Source: Bacteroidota bacterium (GTDB lineage Bacteria > Bacteroidota > Bacteroidia > Chitinophagales > Chitinophagaceae). Taken from it: a stretch of 64,000 nucleotides of DNA. The notes beneath the pieces were generated by a model. That model had not been told where the DNA came from and searched no databases. It saw nothing but the letters and a program-made list of their open reading frames with translations. The translations under genes were made by a program, and so were the position numbers. The stretch spans positions 37,208 through 101,207 of the forward strand of contig JAUZOD010000010.1 of assembly GCA_030706635.1 (NCBI GenBank), written 5' to 3'. Positions within the stretch are counted from its first letter, which is position 1. Every line of letters starts with the position of its first letter. Positions 17,201 to 26,817 of the stretch are shown here, in pieces.

Positions 17201-20200
17201 TTACGGATAATAACTGATGAATCTGCCCGTAACGAGGCATTGGAAAAAATAACCGAGCCAGCCAGTCTGGAATACAACTGGGCATCAGCTTCGGTGGCAT
17301 CAATCTGGCGAAGTACAACCTGACTATGCGTCCAGGCCAGTTCAAAAGCCCGATCCGTCAAGGGCCGGTCCTGATACTTTTCCACCAATCCCACGCAGGC
17401 TTCCCGGTTTTCCGCCATACCAAGCACCATATTGATGGTTACCGAATCGTGCGCATCTATGGTAAAGCGATACCGGATGGAAACGATCGGATCCAGCACC
17501 GCACCCTGTGTACCTGTGAGACGCTGCATATTTTTGAGGGCATTCGGCTCGTGAATGCTGCGGGTTCTTCCTGTAAAGACGGAACGATCCGTTTCATAAG
17601 AAATATCCTTGATTTCTGCGTTGTGTACCTTCATCAGATGAAACATCCATGGCTGGCTGTCTCCTGAAGAGCGTGGTCTCCTCGTACACAAAATGGCATC
17701 CCGCTGCGGAAGAATCTCGGTTTGCACAAACAAATTGCTGAATGCCGGATGGGAGGCGTCGGCAGCAGGCGGCGCCAGTACCACTTCGGCGTAACTCGTA
17801 ACTTCCAGATATCTTTTCTTCCGGGACCGGTTGCTGATGCGTATCCTGCGCATCTCCACGTCATCTTCGGATGAAACAACGATCTCTGTATGTGTTTCCA
17901 GATTTTGCTCCTGCCTGCGGAACTCGGCCCTTCCCTGCGAGAATACCACTTCATAACTTTCTGCAGTGCTCAGGGAAGGCTGATAAGCAGCCGACCAAAC
18001 GCCGTCGTTGTCCAGGTCACGAACAAAACAGTAAGTGCCATAGTCATCGCGGGTCAGGTCCTCACGCCAACGGGTAACCGCAAGATCTTTCCAACGGCTG
18101 TAACCACTCCCTGAATTGCTGACCATGGAATGAAATCTTCCGTTCGAGAGCAACTGCACTTCAGGCACCGCCGTATTGGGTGTTTTGATCACCCGCATCT
18201 GCACATCCTGTGATGTGGTACTGCTGTCAGAAACATGCACGGAGGGTGAATAAAACTCAGTAGCATGGGGTATTCTTTCCTGCAGCAGAAGCATCACAGC
18301 CCTGAACTGGGCTTCCGCATCAAATCTTTTCTGCATGGGCCTGCCGAGCATCAGGTAGGAAATGGAAAGAAAAGACATGCCCTGATGATGCGCCATGAAC
18401 GAGCGCACAATGCTGTATTGCTGACCCCTGGTGAGCCTGGAGCTGGTGAAATCCACCGCTTCGAACATGCCATACCGTCCGCCAAAGCCCTCGGCATCCA
18501 TGTCCAGCAGATTTTCGGCAGATTCCTCGGGAGCCACCATCAGCGCCATCACCGTGGCATACGGTGCGATCACCAGGTCCTCGCCCAGTCCGCGCTTTAA
18601 ACCCAGGCCCGGAACGCCGAATGCCTTGTACTGATAATTGAGATTTGCGTCGACCATATTGTACCCGGATTCGGATACGCCCCAGGGAACATCGCGCTTT
18701 CTTCCGTATTCTATCTGTTTCTGAACTGAAGTTTTATAGGTCTGATCCAGCAACGTATTATCGTAGGTAGGCATTACAAGCAACGGCATCAGATATTCAA
18801 ACATAGATCCGCTCCAGGAAACGAGCACCGGGGATGTGCCAGGATTGGTAAGCTGACGGCCAAGGGCAAACCAGCAGTCCTGCATGAGCTTTCCCTGGGC
18901 GATGCCCACAAAAGTAGTCAGCCGCGCTTCCGAAGCCAGCAGGTCATAAAAGCTCGCGTCTCTGCGATGATCCGTAACATTATAACCGATGGACAACAAA
19001 CGTTGTGATTTATCGAACAGGAAATCAAACTTTACGTCAGCAAATTCATCACAGGATTTCATCAGTAACTGGATTGTCAACAAACGTTCCTTAGCCCGGC
19101 GGCTGGTTTCAATTACATGCCTGCGTAAGCTTTCCAGCCATTTCTTTTGCGCATCCGGTATTTCGTTTTCAGTAAAAGCGTGCAATGCTGGTAAAACAGA
19201 CATCTCCAGGGCAGACAATTCATTCAGCGTCATATTGCGGGAAATCATACTCTCCAGCGTTTGAAAATCGGGCGGAAAACTGTTCAGCACGAGCCAGGGA
19301 GCGGTTTCATAGAGATCGCCCAGGGATTCCCGGATCTGTTTCAACAGCGCTTCCCCCCACCAGGCCGCTTCCGGCGCAACTTGCAGGGAAGGAACCAGGC
19401 CTTCCGCGCTGATCAATAGTTTCTGCAGCTGATCGCGAATGCCCAAAATATCGGGCCATTCCCGGGATGTTGCCGATGCCAGCTCTGCACTGAAGGTTTG
19501 AAAAACGGAATCATCTTCTGTTTTTTCCTGTAAAACGCTCAGGGTGTCCATCAACCCTTTAAAGATCCTGCCATTTACCACAGGACATTCTCCCAGAGCA
19601 AATAAACCCTGCTTGAGTGTGAGCAGATGGCCCGCCAGATTCCCGCTGTCAACCGTTGAAATGTATCTGGGGGAGAGGGGTTCCAGCGACATGCTGTCGT
19701 ACCAGTTGAAAAGATGCCCGGAATATCTTTCCATGCGTTGCAGGGTGTTCAGGGTATTCGATGTTCTTTCCAATAGAATCTCGGTTGGGATATATCCGAA
19801 ATCCCAGGCTGTAAGATTAGATAGCAGGGAAAGACCAATATTGGTGGGAGAAGTACGATGGGCAATCCGTTCTACCGGGCTCTCCTGATAGTTATCCGGA
19901 GGCAGCCAGTTGTCTCCTGCCACCACAAAAGTTTCAAAGAAAGCCCAGGTTTTCCGGGATAGCTTGTGCAGAAACTTCTTCTGCTCATCGGAAAGGACAA
20001 CCGTTTTTCCTTTGTACGGAAGGCTGATCTTCCAGGTGATTGCGGGCACCACCAGCCAGCCAATCAGGAATGGAAGTGTTATTTCAATACCGGAGTTATT
20101 CCGGTAACTCATCCATCCGAAAATCAACAAGGAAAGTACCGGGGGAAACCACATGGAAAGAAAGCTTCCCAAAAAAGTTTTGGTTTCCGAATTCAGCAGC

Positions 20201-23031
20201 GTATTAGATGGATTCCATTTCAGCAATTTGCGATGGCTGATCAGAATACGCCAGTTCGTTCTGAAAATTGCGTCAGCATTCAGGAATGCTTCATACGGAA
20301 GGGTTAGTAAAGCAAGGACCTGCTGGGTAAAATGGTGGATAGTAAACCGGGTGCTGACGATCAGGTGCGGAAGCACATGCATATCTGCCGGTTTTTTCCA
20401 GATCTCCCAGAAAAAACTAACCAGGGAAGGCAGTATCAGAATGACCAATACGGAAATGGTCCAGAACATCGGCGAACCGGAGTAGATCCAGCCATACAGG
20501 AGCATAAACAACAGAGAGCCCGGAACGAGACTGCGTCTCAGGTTATCAAAGATTTTCCATTTGGATAGAGGTGAGATGGGATTTTTCACCAGCCGGCGTG
20601 ATCCTCCGGGCACCCAGGGCCATAACCAGCTCGCAATCTGCCAATCGCCCCGGATCCAGCGATGCCGGCGCTTCATGTCTGTGTCGTATCGAAGAGGGTA
20701 GGCTTCATACAACTGAACATCGCTCAGTAACCCGCACCTGGCGTAACTTCCTTCGAGCAGATCATGACTCAATATCCGGTTCTCCGGAAATCTGCCGCGC
20801 AAAGATTTTTCAAAAGCATCCACATCGTAAATACCTTTACCGATAAACGACCCTTCTCCAAAAAGATCCTGATAAACATCAGAGATCGCCCGGGTGTATG
20901 GATCAATGCCCGGTTCATTGGTATGCAAGCGGGCATACCTTGTATTTTTTTCCGAAGGCAGACTAACGGCTACCCTTGGTTGCAGAATGCCGTAACCTTC
21001 CACCACCCGCTGCTTCTTTTCGCTGTAATGGGGCTGATTCATCGGATGCGCCATCGTACCCGCGATTTTCCATCCGGCGTCCCGGGGAAGCTGCGTATCC
21101 GTATCCAGCGTAATCACATATTTCACCTGTTCGTAGAGAGCAGCTTCCCCTTCAATCAATAAAAAATTTTCTCTTCCTTCTCCCCGCAGCAGGGCATTCA
21201 TCTCAGCCAGCTTGCCCCGTTTACGTTCATAGCCCATCCAAATCCGGTCATGCGGATTGTATTTTCTCGGGCGGTGAAACATAAAGAAAATTTCATTTTT
21301 TTCCTTCCCGTATCGTTCATTCAGTGATTTGATCCTGATCCTGGCTTCACGGAGCAATTCCTCTTCTCCCGGGAGGGTTTCCGTTTTTGCATCTTTAAAA
21401 TCCGTCAGCAGGGCAAAATGCAAATGCTGATCCCGGTTAGCCAGGAAACGTACTTCCAGGTTTTCCAAAAGCTCTTCCAGTTCTCCGGAATCATTAAACA
21501 TCGAGGGAATCACCACCAGGGTCCTGTATTTCTCCGGAATACCTTCAGAAAAATCCATTCTTGGCAAAACCAATGGGCGTATAATAATGGTAGATATCCA
21601 GTTGATGAGCGTGATCGAAAGCTGACTGCAGGCAATCAGCGTAAAAAACTCCACGGTGCCGATGATCCAGGGATTGTGGATACCGTTTTCAAGTTCCCGC
21701 TTGATCAGCGATCCGGAGAAAAAAACGGCCCCGATGAAACTAAATCCCGAATACAATATTAAAGGCATTTTCCGGCAGGCCCGTTCAATGCGTTCGGTTA
21801 CGGTGAATTTAACGCCGGCCGCTTTCTCCAATTTCTTCAGACCTTTTCCGATCAGATAATATCCTACATGCCCGGCCCTTGTATAATCCGGCCGCAAAAT
21901 ATAACCTTCATTGGCCATAGACAGGGCCATACGGGCAATCTCCGATTCAGTGTGACCACTGCTTTTGGCGATCTTTTCCACCATATGGCGGTATTCATCG
22001 CGCGTGCGGAAATCCATGAGGGCGTACACATCATTGCTTTCCGTGCGCAGTATATTTTCAACGGTGCTTATTTCTTCTACGAAATCACGCCAGTTATTAC
22101 TGCTTAAAAACCGAAGGCTTCCGATGCTGTTGGCGATGGAGACCTGATCGGCAGCCTGTTTCTGGTTTTCAATATGCACCAGTTCGTCACTGGTCATTCC
22201 CTGTTCAGAAAGCCGTTGTTCGATCCAACTGATGGGCAAAGCGAAGGCTGAACCTTTCCCGACGAGGCGCCTCGTGAGTTCGGCCACAAAAGAACTTTCC
22301 ATTGGCGGCCCATAGCGCGCCATATCCGCAATAACCAGGATCAGGCTCTTAGGATCTTTTTCTGCCGTTTGCGTCATCTGATCTGCCCAGTAATCTGCCA
22401 AATTCTTGTTGATCCTGTCTTTGGCAATCAACGCGGCAAGCCTGCGCAGGTTTTCGATCAGGGCCAGCCTGAGCATGATGGGAATGGCCCAGAGTTCACC
22501 CAGTTTCAATTCAGACACCTCCTGGTATGAAGCCGTAAAACTGGTGAGGCTGTTCAGATCCACACGTCCATCACTATGCGCTATCAGCTCGATGGCCAGA
22601 TCATATACTCTGGGCAATCCAGCCGAAGGTCCTTTCAGCAATTGGGGAAGACCCTTGCTGTAGCCTTTGGGTAAGTGTTTTTTACCCGTATACACCTGCT
22701 CCTCGATCAAATAAAAATTATCCAGCAGCCATTCTCCGGCGGGTGTGATCCGGATATTTTTTTTTGCCGATTCCGTAAGCAGGTTATGGACCTCCAGAAG
22801 GATCTCCTCGTTTTCAGCCAGTCTTTTTAATAATTGTTCCGGCGTACGGTCGCTGGTGATTTGGTGCGTTTTGGCCAGGTTCCGCGCATAAGCTTCCAAT
22901 TGCTCCAGGCTAAAAAGCTCGGAACGGATGGGCGCCTTTTCATTATCATATTTATGCATGAGATTATCTCCAAGAAAGGAGATACGCAACTGGGTAAGAA
23001 ATTCAGATATCGGGTTGATATTTACTTTCAA
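14296..23031 (-). CDS. Cyclic beta-1,2-glucan synthase-like multidomain enzyme (2911 aa)
   Basis: A giant membrane enzyme of the NdvB/Cgs type. The N-terminal about 400 residues form a helical region. Membrane helices near 420-490 lead into a GT84-like glycosyltransferase with D643-T-D645 in ITLDTDTQLP and a RHRWIRGDWQ motif near 789-798. More membrane helices follow (about 825-1010). A glycoamylase-like domain (about 1395-1600, SGYNMVDANLNYQYKAFGVP) controls chain length in Cgs. Two GH94-type sugar-binding sandwiches (starting near 1620 and 2130) and a GH94 phosphorylase domain with SDDYLWLP (S2497, D2498, D2499) and GSGDWNDGMD complete the plan. Known relatives make periplasmic cyclic beta-1,2-glucan from UDP-glucose. 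The length matches Cgs. The product in this organism is inferred. It is convergent with Ku; 89 bp upstream is the stop of YihY. Confidence 0.9.
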   Translation of the reverse strand: MKVNINPISEFLTQLRISFLGDNLMHKYDNEKAPIRSELFSLEQLEAYARNLAKTHQITSDRTPEQLLKRLAENEEILLEVHNLLTESAKKNIRITPAGEWLLDNFYLIEEQVYTGKKHLPKGYSKGLPQLLKGPSAGLPRVYDLAIELIAHSDGRVDLNSLTSFTASYQEVSELKLGELWAIPIMLRLALIENLRRLAALIAKDRINKNLADYWADQMTQTAEKDPKSLILVIADMARYGPPMESSFVAELTRRLVGKGSAFALPISWIEQRLSEQGMTSDELVHIENQKQAADQVSIANSIGSLRFLSSNNWRDFVEEISTVENILRTESNDVYALMDFRTRDEYRHMVEKIAKSSGHTESEIARMALSMANEGYILRPDYTRAGHVGYYLIGKGLKKLEKAAGVKFTVTERIERACRKMPLILYSGFSFIGAVFFSGSLIKRELENGIHNPWIIGTVEFFTLIACSQLSITLINWISTIIIRPLVLPRMDFSEGIPEKYRTLVVIPSMFNDSGELEELLENLEVRFLANRDQHLHFALLTDFKDAKTETLPGEEELLREARIRIKSLNERYGKEKNEIFFMFHRPRKYNPHDRIWMGYERKRGKLAEMNALLRGEGRENFLLIEGEAALYEQVKYVITLDTDTQLPRDAGWKIAGTMAHPMNQPHYSEKKQRVVEGYGILQPRVAVSLPSEKNTRYARLHTNEPGIDPYTRAISDVYQDLFGEGSFIGKGIYDVDAFEKSLRGRFPENRILSHDLLEGSYARCGLLSDVQLYEAYPLRYDTDMKRRHRWIRGDWQIASWLWPWVPGGSRRLVKNPISPLSKWKIFDNLRRSLVPGSLLFMLLYGWIYSGSPMFWTISVLVILILPSLVSFFWEIWKKPADMHVLPHLIVSTRFTIHHFTQQVLALLTLPYEAFLNADAIFRTNWRILISHRKLLKWNPSNTLLNSETKTFLGSFLSMWFPPVLSLLIFGWMSYRNNSGIEITLPFLIGWLVVPAITWKISLPYKGKTVVLSDEQKKFLHKLSRKTWAFFETFVVAGDNWLPPDNYQESPVERIAHRTSPTNIGLSLLSNLTAWDFGYIPTEILLERTSNTLNTLQRMERYSGHLFNWYDSMSLEPLSPRYISTVDSGNLAGHLLTLKQGLFALGECPVVNGRIFKGLMDTLSVLQEKTEDDSVFQTFSAELASATSREWPDILGIRDQLQKLLISAEGLVPSLQVAPEAAWWGEALLKQIRESLGDLYETAPWLVLNSFPPDFQTLESMISRNMTLNELSALEMSVLPALHAFTENEIPDAQKKWLESLRRHVIETSRRAKERLLTIQLLMKSCDEFADVKFDFLFDKSQRLLSIGYNVTDHRRDASFYDLLASEARLTTFVGIAQGKLMQDCWFALGRQLTNPGTSPVLVSWSGSMFEYLMPLLVMPTYDNTLLDQTYKTSVQKQIEYGRKRDVPWGVSESGYNMVDANLNYQYKAFGVPGLGLKRGLGEDLVIAPYATVMALMVAPEESAENLLDMDAEGFGGRYGMFEAVDFTSSRLTRGQQYSIVRSFMAHHQGMSFLSISYLMLGRPMQKRFDAEAQFRAVMLLLQERIPHATEFYSPSVHVSDSSTTSQDVQMRVIKTPNTAVPEVQLLSNGRFHSMVSNSGSGYSRWKDLAVTRWREDLTRDDYGTYCFVRDLDNDGVWSAAYQPSLSTAESYEVVFSQGRAEFRRQEQNLETHTEIVVSSEDDVEMRRIRISNRSRKKRYLEVTSYAEVVLAPPAADASHPAFSNLFVQTEILPQRDAILCTRRPRSSGDSQPWMFHLMKVHNAEIKDISYETDRSVFTGRTRSIHEPNALKNMQRLTGTQGAVLDPIVSIRYRFTIDAHDSVTINMVLGMAENREACVGLVEKYQDRPLTDRAFELAWTHSQVVLRQIDATEADAQLYSRLAGSVIFSNASLRADSSVIIRNRRGQSALWSYSISGDLPIVLLQIQDSANIELARQLVQAHAYWRLKGLLVDLVIWNEDYGGYRQALQNELISLISPGIISDVRDKPGGIFIRSGEQVSQEDRILFQTVARIILSDTMGTLEEQITRRTKVKPVIPYFTPTKFYASLDSALETPRDLSFFNGTGGFSKDGKEYIIITDEEKVTPAPWCNVIANPLFGSVISESGQSYSWMENAHEYRLTPWNNDAVGDLCGEAFYLRDEESGKFWSPSLLPHPGKSHYISRHGFGYSEFHFAEDGIYSEMVIFVDTEEAVKFISFKIKNNSARYRKLSITGYVEWVLGELRTKTQMHITTEVNTETGVILAGNAYNGEFGNYISFFDVDDPGRTFTCDRTEFLGRNGTYKNPEALGKAKLSGRVGAGLDSCAALQSVMDLADGEERELVFRLGAGTDAYQALKTAKKFRGSVSAKQALEKVKAFWKKTLGVVEVNSPDPAINFLCNGWLNYQTLASRIWGRSGFYQSGGAFGFRDQLQDVLSLLHNRPDLVKQQIILSASRQFKEGDVQHWWHPPQGRGVRTACSDDYLWLPYVTARYIKHTGDESILAEQMKFVEGRPLNPGEESYYELPAVSEQSAGLYEHCVRSVKHGLRLGDHGLPLMGSGDWNDGMDKVGDQGKGESVWLAFFLYDVLIRFEEIARIKRDTDFADQCKKEAATLKGNIEANSWDGAWYRRAYFDDGTPLGSEENEECKIDSIPQSWSVISGAGSPERTHMAMDSAYSRLVQKENEIIRLFDPPFDHSALNPGYIKGYLPGVRENGGQYTHAAIWLIMATALQQNKARTYELLNLINPLNHGGTAEGIKKYMIEPYVIAADVYAVQNHLGRGGWTWYTGSAGWMYQLLIESFFGLKRHGNKLSFEPCMPEHWSAFTIMYRYGESVYQLNFDQQETWKESTILLDETVQEGNAVFLVNDRETHQVFIRLPLTAGKAIKFLPEAVKI

Positions 23032-23120
23032 ATGAGCTTAGTTTTTAAATTGGTACAGCAAACGCAAAACTTTCACTATCAGACGATACATAAAAAATAA
23101 TACCATGAAAAATACGGTAT

Positions 23121-23987
23121 TTACCTGGGCCGGACAGGGTTGCCCCGCGACGCGGCGAAGATATAAGTGTACGTGGCACCGAAATATAATATAATAGATG
23201 AATAATACACCCACAACATCAGGATCACTATGGACGCAGTGGTACCATAAGTGAACCCGATGCTGGAGCTGCCGAGATAGAATCCAATGGCAAACTTACC
23301 GATTAAGAACAGTAATGCCGTTAATGTTGCTCCGGCCACAGCATCTTTCCACCTGATTATGGCATTGGGGAGGATTTTGAAAATCAGGGTGAAGAGAAAA
23401 CTGACAAGAATCAGGATTATGAAAATATTGACCACATACAACAGACTGATCAGGGAACTGTTAAAAAAATGCTTCATGCGATCACTTAAGGCATCCACCA
23501 GGGCGTTCGCCAGCAGAGAGACCATGAGCAAAAAGCTCACCCCGATTAATAGCGAAAAAGAAACCAGTTTTCTAATTACGGCCATCAGAAACTCTTTCTT
23601 TTTCGGCGGCGGTACAGACCATAAATAATTGATGGAGCCCTGGATTTCAGAAAAAACGCCCGATGCGCCGATAATCAGAATGATGGCCCCGATAACACCT
23701 CCCGCTTTTCCGTGATTGGACTTATGGATATTGCTGATGATGTCCTGTACCTGAAGGGCGGCATCACTTCCTACCAACCCGCTGATCTGATGATACACAC
23801 TTCCTGTTACCGCTTCCTGTCCGAAAAACACGCCGGCCACCGAAATGATCACGATCAGCAAAGGTGCAATGGAAAATACTGCATAATAGGAAAGGGCCGC
23901 GGCGAGCTTTAATCCATTAAAGTCAATAAAGAGATTAAGGCTTTCAACCAGTATACGCCAGTATGTTTTCAGTTTATTAGCTCGCAT
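23121..23987 (-). CDS. YihY/BrkB-family inner-membrane protein
   Basis: A 288-residue polytopic protein with about six membrane helices. It shows the family N-terminus (FNGLKLAAALSYYAVFSIAPLLIVII) and the C-terminal GKFAIGFYLGSSSIGFTYGTTASIVILMLWVYYSSIILYFGA region, of which short parts such as YGTTASIVILMLWVYYSS are highly typical. It was once annotated as ribonuclease BN in E. coli, which is wrong; the actual transport or membrane role is unknown. It sits directly upstream of the glucan synthase-like gene on the same strand with an 89 bp gap, so a shared transcript is possible. The 282 bp upstream gap (23988-24269) is divergent from the flavin-barrel gene and holds no gene that I can see. 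Confidence 0.92.
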   Translation of the reverse strand: MRANKLKTYWRILVESLNLFIDFNGLKLAAALSYYAVFSIAPLLIVIISVAGVFFGQEAVTGSVYHQISGLVGSDAALQVQDIISNIHKSNHGKAGGVIGAIILIIGASGVFSEIQGSINYLWSVPPPKKKEFLMAVIRKLVSFSLLIGVSFLLMVSLLANALVDALSDRMKHFFNSSLISLLYVVNIFIILILVSFLFTLIFKILPNAIIRWKDAVAGATLTALLFLIGKFAIGFYLGSSSIGFTYGTTASIVILMLWVYYSSIILYFGATYTYIFAASRGNPVRPR

Positions 23988-24269
23988 GTAAATAGAATAT
24001 GTCAGAATAGTGGTAAACTCATGCCATTGGAGGCAAAGTTTTTTCTCAGCCCAATGAGGAAAGCTGTGTGGAATTCTTTACTCAATTCAAAATGAAATTA
24101 GCCATATAACCTGATTTTCCGGTAATGGGAAATTAACTCTTTCCGCCATACTATAATAATCAACTGACAGTAAACAAATTAAACAGAGGCAGTCACGGGC
24201 TATGCCCGCTTCAATAACTGGTACTTGTTTTGAGATTTTAAAAGCAAAATATTCACCAAAATAGATTTT

Positions 24270-24809
24270 ATGAACGGTTACCTACCTCTGTCGTTTGTTG
24301 AAGAGAAAGTGCGGGATTTGGGAAATGCCCTGTTTTTTTCAACCAGCGATGCCGTACTGAAAATGCCCGCCTGTGTGGTGCGGGTGCTCAAAGTTGATGA
24401 ATTGGGGCATCTTTGGTTCGTGGTGCCAACACCTACCCAACTCATTCAGGCCTTTGAAAAGGTATTCCCGGTTAAAATGGATTTCTTCCGGAAAGGAAAG
24501 GATTATTATTTAAAAATACTGGGAAAGGCTTTCATTATCAATGACCCCGAAGACATCAACAGCATGGAAGAATTAAGCGAGGCCATCAAACAAAAAGCCA
24601 GAAAAAATGAGCTGGTGATCCTGAAAGTAAAAATCACCCATGTTGATTACGCAGAAAAGCACAAGCCAAAGCCCTCCGTAAAAATGCTGATGAAACAGGT
24701 CAGAGGCCTTCTTCTTCAATGGTTCATGCTGGAGAGACAGGAGAGCCCTGAATTTTTCAGCAGGATTCCGGCAACACATTCCATTTATTATCCGGTATAT
24801 TCTAATTGA
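24270..24809 (+). CDS. Pyridoxamine 5'-phosphate oxidase-like split-barrel protein
   Basis: A 179-residue protein that resembles the general-stress PNPOx-like split-barrel family, which usually binds FMN or a related cofactor. The indications are the N-terminal FVEEKVRDLGNALFFSTSDAVLKMPACVVRVLKVDELGHLWFVVPT, read as short beta strands (ALFFSTSD, CVVRVLKVDE, LWFVVPT), followed by FRKGKDYYLKILGKAFIIN and a helical tail. No catalytic residues can be assigned with confidence, and true PNPOx activity is unlikely. It stands alone between divergent YihY and the AsmA-like gene, in a region rich in stress-type genes. Confidence 0.6.
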   Translation: MNGYLPLSFVEEKVRDLGNALFFSTSDAVLKMPACVVRVLKVDELGHLWFVVPTPTQLIQAFEKVFPVKMDFFRKGKDYYLKILGKAFIINDPEDINSMEELSEAIKQKARKNELVILKVKITHVDYAEKHKPKPSVKMLMKQVRGLLLQWFMLERQESPEFFSRIPATHSIYYPVYSN

Positions 24810-24966
24810 TCTCCCGCTCTGTTTCCTCTCCAATCTCCTTCGAATTTATCGCTTATTATCCTTTTCCTGTCCCGATTATCCAATTCCTTTTATTGCTTGT
24901 TTGTCGTACCGCTTTGTACTTTAGGAAAGCTTTTGCCTTCTTATTGCCCGGCGTTAAATTATTTAA

Positions 24967-26628
24967 ATGACTGAAAAAAAGATTTCCCGTCGAACGCCGC
25001 TCTTCTATATTATATCAACGCTGGTAATTGCAGGAATACTGATCGCGGCGATTTTCTGGCAAAAGATCAAATATCATCTGGTTCGTCAACAATTAAATTC
25101 CGCCATTACCGGAAAATCCGAAGGCCTTTACCAGATCTCTTATAGAAATCTGGTGATGGATGAGGTGGCGGGTAATGTTTCTGTGGAAGACGTGCATCTG
25201 TCAACCGATAGTGCCATTTATAAGGAACTGAGCAAACAGGAAAATTCAGCGCCTGCCCGGATTGATATCCGCATCCCGAAACTGATTATCACCGGTGTAA
25301 AAACGCCCAAGGCACTCCTCAATAAAGAAATCGAAGCCCACTCTGTCAACATTCAAAGTGCAGTAATTGAACTGAGTCTGCAAAAACAGGATGATAAGCC
25401 GTCAAAATCAAATCTCGCGGCAGAAATCTACAGGCAGGTCTTAAGCAAGCTACAAAGTATAAAGGCGGACAGCCTGATTTTACAGGAAATTACTTTCATC
25501 ATAAAAGATCCTGAATCAGGGCAGACAAAGTTTAAAGGTAGCGGATTTTCCTGCCGCCTGTCTGATATTCTAATTGACAGCGTGCACCAAAACGACAGCT
25601 CCCGGGTACTTTTCGCCAGGGAGATAGCGGTCGGCTGCAGCGATCTGAGTCTGAATTCAAAGGATAAGAAATACAAATACATTTTTTCCGGACTGGAATA
25701 TCGGAGCGACCGCAATCGCTTAAAGGCAGCGAAAATCCTGATTGAGCCGCAGTTGTCGGAAGCGGCCTTTGCGAATGCCTATAAATATTCAAAGGACCGT
25801 TACCAATTCACTATCGAAAACCTGGATATCCGAAACATAAACCGTTATGCACTGTTTAGTCAGAGACTGATCGCCGACAGTATGATTCTTGGCAACAGTT
25901 CGTTTAAAATATTCAGGGACGTTTCCAATCCCCATGATTCCATTGATCGTACCCAAAAATATCCGCAACAGTCTTTGATGAAGCTACCTCTGCCGGTTAA
26001 TATTAATACCGTTGTTTTTGCCCGGTCCTTTATTGAATACAAAGAAAAAAACGCCAAATCCGATAGCAGCGGTAAAGTGCAGTTTTATGCCGTACACGCG
26101 GTATTAAGCAACCTGACCAATATTCCCGAATTTATCGGAAAGAACAATAAGATGAAGTTGAATTTTCAATCCAGGTTCCTGAACCGGGCCCCCATGCATG
26201 CTGAGCTGATCATGATATTAAAAGACCCGGCGGGCCGGTTTACTCTGGATGCAAAAATGGGCGGAATGAATGCCGCTTATCTAAACCCCATGATTCAACC
26301 CATGGCCCTGGCAAAGATTGACAAAGGCAAAATTCAAAGCCTCTCCTATCATCTGAATGCGGACGATCTGCATGGCGTCGGAAATCTGACGTTCTTATAC
26401 AGCGACCTCAAACTGGTCCTTCTCAGAAAAGACGAAGATCAGAATAAATATAAAGCTAAAATATTGCCGACGCTCGCTGCCGGACTACTGGTCAAAAATT
26501 CCAATCCTGCCAAAGGGGAAACAAGGACTTCCCGGGTTGACTACAAGAGGGATAAATACAGATCTATGTTTAATTTGATGTGGAAATCAATGTTTACCGC
26601 ACTGAAGGAAACGGCGGGAATGAAATAA
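24967..26628 (+). CDS. AsmA-like periplasmic protein with N-terminal anchor (553 aa)
   Basis: A membrane-anchored protein of unknown exact function. One N-terminal helix (about residues 12-30) is followed by a long stretch of repeating beta-strand segments of the type seen in AsmA/TamB-like lipid-channel proteins (LYQISYRNLVMDEVAGNVSV, VNIQSAVIELSL, LLVKNSNP). The first motif, a short loop then NLVMDEVAGNVSVEDVHL, is typical of these proteins in Bacteroidota. The C-terminus (RSMFNLMWKSMFTALKETAG) is helical. A role in envelope lipid handling is inferred from the fold. It ends 18 bp before the broken regulator at 26646. Confidence 0.62.
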   Translation: MTEKKISRRTPLFYIISTLVIAGILIAAIFWQKIKYHLVRQQLNSAITGKSEGLYQISYRNLVMDEVAGNVSVEDVHLSTDSAIYKELSKQENSAPARIDIRIPKLIITGVKTPKALLNKEIEAHSVNIQSAVIELSLQKQDDKPSKSNLAAEIYRQVLSKLQSIKADSLILQEITFIIKDPESGQTKFKGSGFSCRLSDILIDSVHQNDSSRVLFAREIAVGCSDLSLNSKDKKYKYIFSGLEYRSDRNRLKAAKILIEPQLSEAAFANAYKYSKDRYQFTIENLDIRNINRYALFSQRLIADSMILGNSSFKIFRDVSNPHDSIDRTQKYPQQSLMKLPLPVNINTVVFARSFIEYKEKNAKSDSSGKVQFYAVHAVLSNLTNIPEFIGKNNKMKLNFQSRFLNRAPMHAELIMILKDPAGRFTLDAKMGGMNAAYLNPMIQPMALAKIDKGKIQSLSYHLNADDLHGVGNLTFLYSDLKLVLLRKDEDQNKYKAKILPTLAAGLLVKNSNPAKGETRTSRVDYKRDKYRSMFNLMWKSMFTALKETAGMK

Positions 26629-26645
26629 TGAGTAGCAGTTCCCGG

Positions 26646-26812
26646 CTATTCTGGTTGTATTCTGTTCAGTTTCAGAAAGACAATTTCTTTTCGGGAATAG
26701 ATACAAAGTCCTGCATCGCGGAATTCATTAAATATCGTCGTGACCGTTTGCCGGCTGGTACCGATTAGTTGAGCAATCGTGGTCATCCTGTTTCATTTTT
26801 GCGGAATCTCAT
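26646..26812 (-). pseudogene. Crp/Fnr-family regulator remnant (HTH only, frameshifted)
   Basis: On the minus strand the 46-codon frame 26786-26646 reads MTTIAQLIGTSRQTVTTIFN and continues NEFRDAGLCIYSRKEIVFLK. This is the complete recognition helix and wing of a Crp/Fnr helix-turn-helix, ending in its own stop. The immediately upstream frame (from 26812) reads MRFRKNETG, matching the part that normally precedes it, but is one base out of register and stops at TGA. No effector-binding domain precedes it; instead the neighbouring GH9 gene starts its stop codon at 26820. I read this as the 3' end of a truncated, frameshifted regulator gene. A start at 26786 making a 46-residue protein is possible but less likely. 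Confidence 0.65.
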
Positions 26813-26817
26813 TTCAT

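Noticed and set aside
24180..24260. Possible small hairpin GGGC-TAT-GCCC before the flavin-barrel gene
   Set aside because: The stem is only four bases and no riboswitch-like structure or T-tract surrounds it.
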